NCBI GenBank assembly: GCA_002350525.1
Contig: DEFA01000017.1
Coordinates: 101,261 to 165,260, forward strand
Source: Lachnospiraceae bacterium UBA2864
GTDB taxonomy: Bacteria; Bacillota; Clostridia; Lachnospirales; Lachnospiraceae
Direction of reading: 5' to 3'
Length of the DNA stretch: 64,000 nucleotides
The first letter of the stretch is position 1; each line of letters begins with the position of its first letter. Position numbers and translations under genes: made by a program. The notes under the pieces were generated by a model, which saw only the letters and a list, made by a program, of their open reading frames with translations, was not told the origin of the DNA and did not search any database. Shown here one piece after another: positions 9,505 through 17,656 of this stretch.

Positions 9505-10602
9505 ATGGAACTTAAATTAAGACCGGCAGAAGAATGTAAGTATGATGCAGTGAGCCTCGGAGAGATTATGCTGAGACTTGATCCGGGTGAAGGAAGGATC
9601 AGAACTGCAAGAAGCTTCAGAGCATGGGAAGGCGGCGGAGAGTATAACGTAATCCGCGGACTTCATAAGTGCTTCGGACTCAGAACAGCTGTTATCACCG
9701 CATTTGCGGATAACGAAGTAGGAAGACTCATGAAGGATTTCATCGAGCAGGGTGGTGTTGATACAGATCTTATATTCTGGAAGAAGACAGACGGAATCGG
9801 AAGAATATGCAGAAACGGTATCAACTTTACCGAGAGAGGATTCGGTATCAGAGGTGCGGTAGGATGCTCAGACAGAGCAAATACAGCTATATCTCAGGCA
9901 ACACCTGAAGATTTTGATTTTGAGTATATCTTCGGTACACTCGGAGTACGTTGGCTCCATACAGGCGGTATCTATGCAGCTCTTTCCGAGCAGTCATGTG
10001 AGACCGTTATCGCAGCTTGTAAGACAGCTAAGAAGTACGGCACGATAGTTTCTTATGATCTTAACTATCGCCCTTCAATGTGGAGTGCCATCGGAGGAAT
10101 CGAGAAGGCAAGAGAAGTAAATAAGGAAATCGCAAAGTATGTTGATGTTATGATCGGTAACGAAGAAGATTTCACAGCCTGCCTCGGTTTCGAAATCGAA
10201 GGAAACGACAGTGATCTTAAAGAGCTTAACTTAGAGGGATACAGAAAAATGATCAGCGAAGCTGCTCACGAGTATCCGAATTTCAAGGCTGTTGCCACAA
10301 CACTTCGTACAGTTAAGACAGCAACTGTCAATGACTGGAAGGCTATCTGCTGGGCAGATGATAAGATCTACATGTCAAGAGAATATAACGGACTTGAGAT
10401 CATGGACAGAGTCGGCGGGGGCGATTCTTTCGCATCAGGTCTTGTATACGGACTTATTACTACTGGTGATGCAGAGCAGGCAGTAAATTACGGAGCTGCT
10501 CACGGAGCTCTTGCCATGACAACACCTGGAGATACATCCATGGCAAGCGTTAATGAAGTTGAAGCTATTATGGGCGGTGCGGGGGCCCGCGTAAAGAGGT
10601 AA
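9505..10602 (+). CDS. kdgK: 2-keto-3-deoxygluconate kinase (PfkB family)
   Basis: It phosphorylates KDG to KDPG, linking uxuA to eda. The 365-residue PfkB-family sugar kinase has the N-terminal AVSLGEIMLRLDPG pattern and the C-terminal signature DRVGGGDSFASG, with catalytic base Asp307. The family is broad, but the neighbours make KDG the expected substrate. AAAGGACGG upstream acts as SD. Confidence 0.9.
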   Translation: MELKLRPAEECKYDAVSLGEIMLRLDPGEGRIRTARSFRAWEGGGEYNVIRGLHKCFGLRTAVITAFADNEVGRLMKDFIEQGGVDTDLIFWKKTDGIGRICRNGINFTERGFGIRGAVGCSDRANTAISQATPEDFDFEYIFGTLGVRWLHTGGIYAALSEQSCETVIAACKTAKKYGTIVSYDLNYRPSMWSAIGGIEKAREVNKEIAKYVDVMIGNEEDFTACLGFEIEGNDSDLKELNLEGYRKMISEAAHEYPNFKAVATTLRTVKTATVNDWKAICWADDKIYMSREYNGLEIMDRVGGGDSFASGLVYGLITTGDAEQAVNYGAAHGALAMTTPGDTSMASVNEVEAIMGGAGARVKR

Positions 10603-10655
10603 TTCTTAATAGTTATAAATGATATATTTAAAATAAAGGTTTAGGAGAAGAAGAC

Positions 10656-13190
10656 ATGAGAATAATGACAAGAAGGTTTGTAGGCATGGGACTTACAGCC
10701 GCAATGATGTTCTCGGTAAGTGCCTGCGGAAAACAGGAAGCAGCAAGTACCGAGGCGGTTACCGAAGCTACGGAGGCGGCAACTGAGGCAGCTACTGAAG
10801 CAGTTGCAAAGGCTGAGCCTGTTGAGGGGAATATCCTTGATAATCCGTTCTTTGAGGAAGATGATGTGAGCATGTGGTCAATCGAATGCGGTACATCAAC
10901 GATCAGTTCGGGTTCTGACAGTGCCGAAGCGGCAGAAGGTTACGGATACTACGGAGTTATCGACAGAGATCCGGCTTCATCATCGCCTTATGACTGCTTT
11001 GCACAGGATGTAACCGATGAATTAAAGAGCGGTGTGGTTTATGACTACGAGTTCTATGCAAAGCTTTCGGCTGATTATGAGGGTGCTCCAGATGAGCAGA
11101 GAACAGTGGACTTTGCACCTTATCTTACGGTTGACGGACAGACTACATACCTTGGTTCTTATTCGGGAGAGATAACGGGTATTCCGAGCCAGGCACTTAA
11201 GCCGGGTGAATGGACAAGATTTGCCGGAACATTTACACCTAAGTTCAGTGGAAATCTTGATAAGGCTGTTATCCGAATTATAGAGCAGGGAACCGATTAC
11301 GGTAACGGCGAATGCGTTAAGGGAGATTATTATATAACAGGTCTCTCGCTTGTACCTGAAGGAGAGACGGTCGTACAGGGCATCGAGACGGATATTCCGG
11401 ATCTCAGATCTGTAGTTGCATCAGCAGACGGACTCGGTGAAGACGCTATCTGCGGAACCTGTTTCGGAAATGCAGAGATCAACGATCAGAATCTTATAGA
11501 TCTTGTGGAAAAACATTTCAACGGTGTTACTCTTGAGAACGAACTTAAGATGGACAGCATGTTTGGTTATAACAATGATGCACCTCCTGCAGGAAGCATT
11601 CATGAAGAAGAACTGAACGGCGAAAAGATCATGGTACCTACGATCGACAATTCAAGAGCAGATGCGGTACTTGATAAGATCGTTGAATGGAACGAAGCGA
11701 ATCCGGATAAGAAGATCAGAGTGCGCGGACATGTTCTTGTATGGCATTCACAGGCACCTGAGTGGTTCTTCCATGTTGATTATGACAAGAATAATGACTA
11801 TGTGTCTAAGGAAGAGATGGATAAGAGACAGGAGTGGTACATTAAGTCCATCCTCGAATATTATACAGGCCCTGACAGCAAGTACAGTGGTCTTTTCTAC
11901 GGATGGGACGTTGTTAATGAGGCTGTAAGTGATAATACGGCAACTTACAGAACGGATACAGAACCGGGCAGTGATAAGCTTTCCGATTCAACTCACGGAA
12001 GCAAGTCAAGCTGGTGGAAGGTATACGGAAGCAACGAATATATCATCAATGCATTTAAGTATGCAAACAAGTATGCACCTCAGGAACTTGAACTTTACTA
12101 TAACGATTACAATGAATGTGATGCACGTAAGGCAAAGGGAATCATCCAGCTTATCCAGAATGTAAAGGCTGCTGACGGAACAAGAATTGATGGTTTCGGT
12201 ATGCAGGGTCATTATACGGTAAATGCACCGTCAATCGGACAGATTGAAGAGGCTGCAAGAGGATACGCCGAAGTTGTTGATAAGATCATGCTTACAGAGC
12301 TTGATGTAAAGGTAAGTCCGATGTTCGACGGAACTGAGGAAAAACTTCCGGAAGAGTATAATCGTCAGGCTGCTTACTACAGCTCAATTTACGAGACCAT
12401 GAAGAAACTTAATCAGGAAGAAGGAATCACTGTTTCGGGTATTACGGTCTGGGGAGTTATCGATACATATTCATGGCTTCAGCAGCAGAGTAATGTTGGC
12501 GGTGGCGCAACCGGAACGATCCTTCAGTGCCCGCTTCTCTTTGACGGAGATTATAAGGCTAAACCTGCTTTCTGGGCTATCGTTGATCCGAGTACGGTTG
12601 ACACGGCATCTCTCGAGGTTAAGAGACCTACGATAGAGATCCATAAGGGAACTGCGGTAGTTGACGGAGAAATCGAGGATGCATGGAATGCTGCAGAGGA
12701 AGTTCCTCTCGATATAGCTGTTCAGAATGCTAAGGCAACCGGTACGGCAAAGCTTCTCTGGGATGAGCAGTATCTGTATGTGCTTATGCCGGTAAAGGAT
12801 GAAGTACTTAATGATGACAGTGCCGATGATTATCAGCAGGATTCCATCGAAGTATTTATCGATGAGAATAATGCAAGAAGCGGTGCATATGATGCCGATG
12901 ATAAGCAGTACAGAGTAAGTTTTAACAATAAACTCAGCTTCAACGGAGAAAAGTGCCTTGAAGAAAATATCACAGCCAAGGCTGTTGCAACCGATGACGG
13001 ATATCTTGTGGAAGCTGCCATGAAGTGGACGGATATCACACCTGCTTCGGGAACAGAGATAGGTCTCGAGCTTCAGATTAATGATGCGGGAGCAAGCGGT
13101 GAGAGAATCGGAACCATGAGCTGGGCAGATGATACGGGAACATGTTATATGAATCCTGAAATGTTTGGTCACGCAAAGCTTGTTGATTAG
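10656..13190 (+). CDS. Secreted GH10 endo-1,4-beta-xylanase lipoprotein with N-terminal CBM and C-terminal CBM9
   Basis: The 844-residue protein has a signal peptide ending in a lipobox (VSACG), so it is probably tethered to the outer face of the membrane. A Thr/Glu/Ala-rich low-complexity linker follows. Residues ~45-230 form a CBM4/9/22-like jelly roll (NPFFEEDDVSMW...), residues ~250-630 a GH10 barrel, and residues ~645-844 a CBM9-like domain. Catalytic residues are visible: acid/base Glu422 in WDVVNEAV and nucleophile Glu548 in TELDV. It starts the pathway by cutting xylan outside the cell. SD is AGGAGAAG. Confidence 0.93.
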   Translation: MRIMTRRFVGMGLTAAMMFSVSACGKQEAASTEAVTEATEAATEAATEAVAKAEPVEGNILDNPFFEEDDVSMWSIECGTSTISSGSDSAEAAEGYGYYGVIDRDPASSSPYDCFAQDVTDELKSGVVYDYEFYAKLSADYEGAPDEQRTVDFAPYLTVDGQTTYLGSYSGEITGIPSQALKPGEWTRFAGTFTPKFSGNLDKAVIRIIEQGTDYGNGECVKGDYYITGLSLVPEGETVVQGIETDIPDLRSVVASADGLGEDAICGTCFGNAEINDQNLIDLVEKHFNGVTLENELKMDSMFGYNNDAPPAGSIHEEELNGEKIMVPTIDNSRADAVLDKIVEWNEANPDKKIRVRGHVLVWHSQAPEWFFHVDYDKNNDYVSKEEMDKRQEWYIKSILEYYTGPDSKYSGLFYGWDVVNEAVSDNTATYRTDTEPGSDKLSDSTHGSKSSWWKVYGSNEYIINAFKYANKYAPQELELYYNDYNECDARKAKGIIQLIQNVKAADGTRIDGFGMQGHYTVNAPSIGQIEEAARGYAEVVDKIMLTELDVKVSPMFDGTEEKLPEEYNRQAAYYSSIYETMKKLNQEEGITVSGITVWGVIDTYSWLQQQSNVGGGATGTILQCPLLFDGDYKAKPAFWAIVDPSTVDTASLEVKRPTIEIHKGTAVVDGEIEDAWNAAEEVPLDIAVQNAKATGTAKLLWDEQYLYVLMPVKDEVLNDDSADDYQQDSIEVFIDENNARSGAYDADDKQYRVSFNNKLSFNGEKCLEENITAKAVATDDGYLVEAAMKWTDITPASGTEIGLELQINDAGASGERIGTMSWADDTGTCYMNPEMFGHAKLVD

Positions 13191-13223
13191 AACAGAATCG
13201 TATATAATAAATAATTGGTAAAT

Positions 13224-13276
13224 CGAAAATCACAAAACCATCGTGAGTCTTCTCATGTATGATTTTGTGATTTTCG
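13224..13276. terminator. Hairpin after xylanase gene
   Basis: A perfect 14-bp inverted repeat (CGAAAATCACAAAA and TTTTGTGATTTTCG) with a 25-base loop lies about 30 bp after the xylanase stop. The U-rich 3' arm could act as a terminator, but no separate U-run follows. It separates the xylan locus from the next operon. Confidence 0.5.
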
Positions 13277-13331
13277 TATAACTGCAAAAATTATTGATGG
13301 ATATATATGGTAAAGGGGACAGCGATAGGTT

Positions 13332-14747
13332 ATGAGTAAAGTGATTGGTTTGCATTTTTGGGAAGGAAAGGCGGAAGTCAGCTGGTGCGATGATGACTCT
13401 ATAGTTACCGGAACTATAGAACTTCCCGTGGAGATAAGAAAATTCAGCATCCTTAGAAATGAGCAGGGGTTTAAGAAGGCATTTGAAACAATCACAAACT
13501 TTCTGGCATCCCAGGCAGGAATATATGAGTATGATGTGATTCTGTGTGTTCCGGATTATTTCGGCATGCAGGAACTCACTAATATTTTTAAGATGGGCCG
13601 TGAAGAAAACATAAATATTGTAAAGATTGTTACGGAAACAACGGCTATGGCCATGCATGTTCTTGGAGAATACGGAGTCACCGACAGAGTGATCACTGCA
13701 TTTATATCGGGAAGATGTCTCGGTATGTCGGAGTTTGACCTGAGCCGCGGAGTGGTAGATAAGACAGATACTTATATTGCGGGAATATGGAATAACTCTT
13801 CACTTCAGCAGACGGAGTTTGCTCACAGTTACAGCAGACGTATGCTTGACAGAACAGATGCCATCTGTGTGTTCTATGCCGGTACCATGAATGACTGTCT
13901 TCAGTTCGATCAGGCCATGAAAGTCTATGCCCAGAGAGAGGAAGATTTTATAAACCGTGAGATAGAGATAAAGATGCTCGACAGCAGCGTCCTCTGTGAG
14001 GGACTGGGATTCTTATGTGGTAAGGAAGAGGGACTTCCTGCATTTCGTGAAGTAAGTTACACGGATATCATTACTCCGTATAAGATGTGCATATCCGTTA
14101 ACAGAGAGATGTATCCCGTCTATGATGAAAATGCAAGAATTCCTTATGAGGAAGAGATAGAGCTGAGACGTATTACGGAGCCTAAGAATTCATATACGGA
14201 TTTCCTTCTGTATGAAGAGAAAGAAAGCAAGTATGAAGAAGTCTGCAGATTCCGTATTTCCAAGGAGGATCTGGAGGGTTACTACAATAAGCTTATTACG
14301 GTAAATGTTGTAGTTGGTGAAGATAAGAGAATGAGTCTCATCCTGCAGGATAAGGATGTTGGAAGAGGTATAGAGATTCCTATACTTGATGCTATAGGAG
14401 GACCTGATATTCCGGATGACGAGGAAGTCAGTATAGATGCATTTATCAAGAAGATACTTCCTATCATCGATAATCTGGAGTATGCCGTGAAGTTTTCACA
14501 GGATAAGAATAACCCATACTATCAGGGATATCTTCAGTCTTACAATAAGGCTGTGGCAATACTGGCTGATAACGGAGTTGAGCAGATATCGGGAGAAGGA
14601 AAGCCGTTTGACTATAACCTTCACAATGCCGTGGCACAGACCACAGATCCGAATCTTCCGGAGAATACCATAAAGACGGTAATGCAGACAGGATATATGT
14701 ATAAAGGAAAAGTTTTAAGAACAGCATCGGTAGTTGTTGCAAATTAG
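13332..14747 (+). CDS. Degenerate Hsp70-like protein fused to a C-terminal GrpE domain
   Basis: The 471-residue protein combines parts of two chaperone families. Residues 1-235 resemble an eroded Hsp70 nucleotide-binding domain: VPDYF (73-77) matches the Hsp70 VPAYF motif, TETTAMAMH (101-109) matches NEPTAAALAYG, and GLGFLCGKE matches the GAAxxAxxL segment. Phosphate-loop motifs are lost: IGIDLGTTNS is replaced by IGLHFWEGKA and DLGGGTFD by FISGRCLGMSEFD. Residues ~240-355 match the Hsp70 beta-sandwich substrate-binding domain. Residues ~365-471 are a clear GrpE domain (LPIIDNLE; FDYNLHNAV; LPENTI; VLRTASVVVA) in place of the helical lid. ATPase activity is unlikely. The gene opens an operon with two SbcD/SbcC-like genes. 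Function is unknown. Confidence 0.8.
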   Translation: MSKVIGLHFWEGKAEVSWCDDDSIVTGTIELPVEIRKFSILRNEQGFKKAFETITNFLASQAGIYEYDVILCVPDYFGMQELTNIFKMGREENINIVKIVTETTAMAMHVLGEYGVTDRVITAFISGRCLGMSEFDLSRGVVDKTDTYIAGIWNNSSLQQTEFAHSYSRRMLDRTDAICVFYAGTMNDCLQFDQAMKVYAQREEDFINREIEIKMLDSSVLCEGLGFLCGKEEGLPAFREVSYTDIITPYKMCISVNREMYPVYDENARIPYEEEIELRRITEPKNSYTDFLLYEEKESKYEEVCRFRISKEDLEGYYNKLITVNVVVGEDKRMSLILQDKDVGRGIEIPILDAIGGPDIPDDEEVSIDAFIKKILPIIDNLEYAVKFSQDKNNPYYQGYLQSYNKAVAILADNGVEQISGEGKPFDYNLHNAVAQTTDPNLPENTIKTVMQTGYMYKGKVLRTASVVVAN

Positions 14748-14753
14748 ATTTTG

Positions 14754-14762
14754 TGTTATACT
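14754..14762 (+). promoter_or_regulatory. Possible internal extended -10 promoter
   Basis: TG-T-TATACT forms an extended -10 element right after the Hsp70-GrpE stop and 40 bp before the next start. The -35 region is poor (TTGTTG). It may give extra transcription of the two downstream genes. Confidence 0.3.
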
Positions 14763-14802
14763 GTTAAGTCGATTGTAATAACTCAGTAGGAGTACACCGT
14801 AT

Positions 14803-15864
14803 ATGAAGTTTATTCATACGTCTGACATAAGAATAAATGCAACCCCGGATGCTGAGTATGAGTGGGGTGAGAAGAGAAAAGAAGAGCTTGAAGAAGCTTT
14901 CCTATATCTCATATCCGAATGTAATACCAAGGATATAGACCTGCTTATAATTGCCGGAAATCTTTTTAACGAACCCCCTACGGAGGAAATGCTGCAGTGG
15001 GTTGATGAACAGCTTTTCGGACTTATCAAAGCGAGAACGATTATTCTTCCGGGATATCTGGATTATGCGGAAATCGGTTCGCCTGCGGCAGGTTATGTCT
15101 TTGAATCAAGGACGGTTATGCTTCCGGGCGGAAAGACCACCAATGCATATCTTAAGGGAATCAATACCTGTGTTACAGGCTACGGATACGACAGACCTGT
15201 TATACGGGAAGATGTACTCGGAAGAATAGATCCGGGCAGAAAAGATGCGGTAAACATCCTTCTCGGATGCGGTGGTGACAGACATCATATGCCGTTTAAA
15301 AAAGAAGATATAGCAAGAAAAGGCTTTGATTATGTGGCACTTGGCGGACGTACCAAGGCGGCACACATTTTGAAGAACAGACTGGCATATTCCGGTTGTC
15401 CGGAGCCTATCGAACCTGAAGAGCAGGGAAGAAAAGGTTATATAATGGGCGAAGTTACCGATGAGGGAACGAAGATCCAGTGGGTGCCTTCAAACAAGAG
15501 AAGCTATATAGATATAAATATAACTCTTACACCCGAACTTACTGCGGATGCAGTGGTGAAGAAGCTTGAAGAGATGCTTATGAAGCTCGGAAATGAGAAT
15601 ATCTATACTATCATTTTCAAGGGCTTTTCGGACGACAGCTTTTATCCGAATTTAAACAGGATAAAGGAACGATTTATGATAAGAGAGGTTGAGAATCTGA
15701 CCATTAACTCTCGAGATGAAGCAAAACTTCGCGAGGAGAATGAGGCGAATCTCATAGGCTCTTTTGTTACTGAAGTAAGCGACAGTTATACTATAGATGA
15801 GAATATAAGGAACAAGGCTATGAGATACGGCCTTGAAGCCCTTATAATGTCCGGAGAGGAATAA
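14803..15864 (+). CDS. SbcD/YhaO-like phosphoesterase with missing metal ligands (probable pseudo-nuclease)
   Basis: The 353-residue protein follows the SbcD/YhaO/Mre11 layout: N-terminal calcineurin-like fold (KFIHTSD), LLIIAGNLF, FDYVALGGRTK, then SGCPEP and a capping domain. Nearly every metal ligand is changed: DxH is D8-I-R10, GDxxD is GNLFN (N53, N56), GNHD is GYLD (85-87), the central His region is LLGCGG, and GHxH is G181-G-R-T. Metal-dependent nuclease activity is therefore unlikely. An AGGAG SD precedes it, and it ends 2 bp before the SbcC-like ATPase, the usual SbcD-SbcC pairing. Confidence 0.8.
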   Translation: MKFIHTSDIRINATPDAEYEWGEKRKEELEEAFLYLISECNTKDIDLLIIAGNLFNEPPTEEMLQWVDEQLFGLIKARTIILPGYLDYAEIGSPAAGYVFESRTVMLPGGKTTNAYLKGINTCVTGYGYDRPVIREDVLGRIDPGRKDAVNILLGCGGDRHHMPFKKEDIARKGFDYVALGGRTKAAHILKNRLAYSGCPEPIEPEEQGRKGYIMGEVTDEGTKIQWVPSNKRSYIDINITLTPELTADAVVKKLEEMLMKLGNENIYTIIFKGFSDDSFYPNLNRIKERFMIREVENLTINSRDEAKLREENEANLIGSFVTEVSDSYTIDENIRNKAMRYGLEALIMSGEE

Positions 15865-15866
15865 GA

Positions 15867-17582
15867 ATGTACCTTACAAAACTCCTGATGAAGGATTTTG
15901 GAAAATTTCATAACAAAGAGGTAGATCTTAAACCGGGTATAAATATAATCTGCGGAAATCAGGACTCGGGTAAGTCAACGATCAGGGATTTCCTTATAGC
16001 TATGATCTACGGAGTGGATCGTAAGGAAGGTATAAGCCGTGTCCGTTCGGATTACGAGAGGAGAAAACCCGAAGGCAGAAGCAGTTATTCGGGAGCGGCC
16101 TATATCAAGAAAGAAGGAACCAATTATCTTGTGGAGAGATCCTTCCTCGCAGGAGCAAAGAGCACCTCGGTACTCGATGTCAATTCGGGAAGAGAGGTCC
16201 GGCTTGAAAGACCTGATACACTTGTAGGAACGCTGGTCGATACGGGAAGAAATACCTATAAAGATACAAAGGTTCTTACGGCGGAAGGTTCCGAAGAAAG
16301 CTCAGCAAGGGCTGCCGCAGGATTAAAGAGATATCTCAGTAATATTATTCTTACGGGCAGTGCATCCATCGATAAGAAAAAAGCGGTTGAACATCTTCAG
16401 AAGGAGAAACAGCAACATCTTCCGAAACCACTTATCAGAAGACTGGATGAGCTTACAGAGAAGATCGAAGAATATGATGATGTAGATGATAAGATAGCCG
16501 AGATTGATGCCGAGATGAAGAAACTCGATGAAGAGTTTGTTATCGAAGCCGAGAAACGTAAGAGAGTTGCCAGAAGGCTGGTTGAGAACGAAGACGGTTC
16601 GGTTACATATCAGAATGATGAGAATGTCGATGACAAGATCAAGAAACTAACGGAGCTCAGAGAAGGCTACAGTCCTATAGACGGTGGTCCGGAGGCGGCT
16701 TCCGAGAAGCTCACGGATAAAGTACCGGTCATACTTCTGACGGGATTGTTTGTTATATTACTTATAGCGGCTGTTGTGCATTTTCTTCCGTTTGATGTAC
16801 TTGTTAGAAGACTTTTCGTTATAATAACCGCGGGATATGTAATATTTACTACAGTGGATGGTCTCAGGATCAAAGGATATTTTGATTCGGATGATGATAT
16901 AGTGACTCCGAATGATGAGGAGTTTAAGAAGGTTCTCGAAGAACTTAAAGATGAGAACGAGAAGAAAGAAGAACTTGAGTTTGATATGACCTTTGCCAAA
17001 GAGTATCAGGAAAAGAAAGATGCTTTAAAGGAAAAAGAGTCTGTTCAGCTTGAGAGAAGAAACAAGAGAGCAAGGCTAAAAGCAGAGTTCAATTCGGTAT
17101 TTAAAAAGAAGAGTGAACTTGAAGATGAGATTAAAGCAATCGATTTTGCCATAGCCAAGATCAATCAGATTTCCGAAGAATATAAGAAGGTTGCATATTC
17201 GGATTTTCTGGTACATGTTTCGGAAATGATACCGGGACTTACCGGCGGTAAGTATACGGATATAGATTTTGATGAGGCGGGTAATATAGTTGTTCGCGAA
17301 GGCTATAATGAGGTCATGCTCGATACTCTTCCGAGAAGAGATATTGACAGAATCACACTTGCGGTCAAGCTTGCGGCAGCCAAGTACCTTGCGGCGGAGG
17401 CATTACCTCTCGTTATAGACGGAACAGGAGAACTCAGAGCAGAGGAGCCGAGGAAGGCACTTATCAATTATCTTATAAGGATGAATGAGGAGCAGATAAT
17501 CATTCTGACTGATGACAGAAAACTTGCAGGCGCCTTTACCGCTATGGGAGTACAGGCAAACATAATAGATCTGCAGGGGTAG
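15867..17582 (+). CDS. SbcC/YhaN-like ATPase with two internal membrane helices and degenerate motifs
   Basis: The 571-residue protein has the SbcC/RecF/YhaN layout. Walker A GNQDSGKST (30-38) is intact. A coiled coil is followed by two hydrophobic helices near residues 286-308 and 313-333, a second coiled coil and a C-terminal ATPase half. That half is eroded: the signature region reads LPRRD (488-492) rather than LSGG/LSRG-like, Walker B is LVIDGTGEL with Gly519 where a second acid is expected, and the switch His is absent (ILTDDRK). It may bind ATP but hydrolyse it poorly. The membrane hairpin recalls YhaN. It is translationally close (2 bp) to the SbcD-like gene. Confidence 0.8.
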   Translation: MYLTKLLMKDFGKFHNKEVDLKPGINIICGNQDSGKSTIRDFLIAMIYGVDRKEGISRVRSDYERRKPEGRSSYSGAAYIKKEGTNYLVERSFLAGAKSTSVLDVNSGREVRLERPDTLVGTLVDTGRNTYKDTKVLTAEGSEESSARAAAGLKRYLSNIILTGSASIDKKKAVEHLQKEKQQHLPKPLIRRLDELTEKIEEYDDVDDKIAEIDAEMKKLDEEFVIEAEKRKRVARRLVENEDGSVTYQNDENVDDKIKKLTELREGYSPIDGGPEAASEKLTDKVPVILLTGLFVILLIAAVVHFLPFDVLVRRLFVIITAGYVIFTTVDGLRIKGYFDSDDDIVTPNDEEFKKVLEELKDENEKKEELEFDMTFAKEYQEKKDALKEKESVQLERRNKRARLKAEFNSVFKKKSELEDEIKAIDFAIAKINQISEEYKKVAYSDFLVHVSEMIPGLTGGKYTDIDFDEAGNIVVREGYNEVMLDTLPRRDIDRITLAVKLAAAKYLAAEALPLVIDGTGELRAEEPRKALINYLIRMNEEQIIILTDDRKLAGAFTAMGVQANIIDLQG

Positions 17583-17598
17583 TATATTTTGGAGAATC

Positions 17599-17631
17599 AA
17601 AGGGGGAAGGTCTTTACGGACCTCCCCCTTT
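17599..17631 (+). terminator. Hairpin after the pseudo-enzyme operon
   Basis: AAAGGGGGAAGGTC pairs with GACCTCCCCCTTT (one bulge) around a TTTACG loop, 16 bases after the ATPase stop. Stem is strong; the U-tract is short (TTTAT), so termination may be incomplete. Confidence 0.6.
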
Positions 17632-17656
17632 ATGTGTCAAAAAACAGGAGATAACC

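Noticed and set aside
12471..13172. Minus-strand open frame opposite the xylanase CBM9 region
   Set aside because: Antisense shadow of a domain with clear homology; no start signals.
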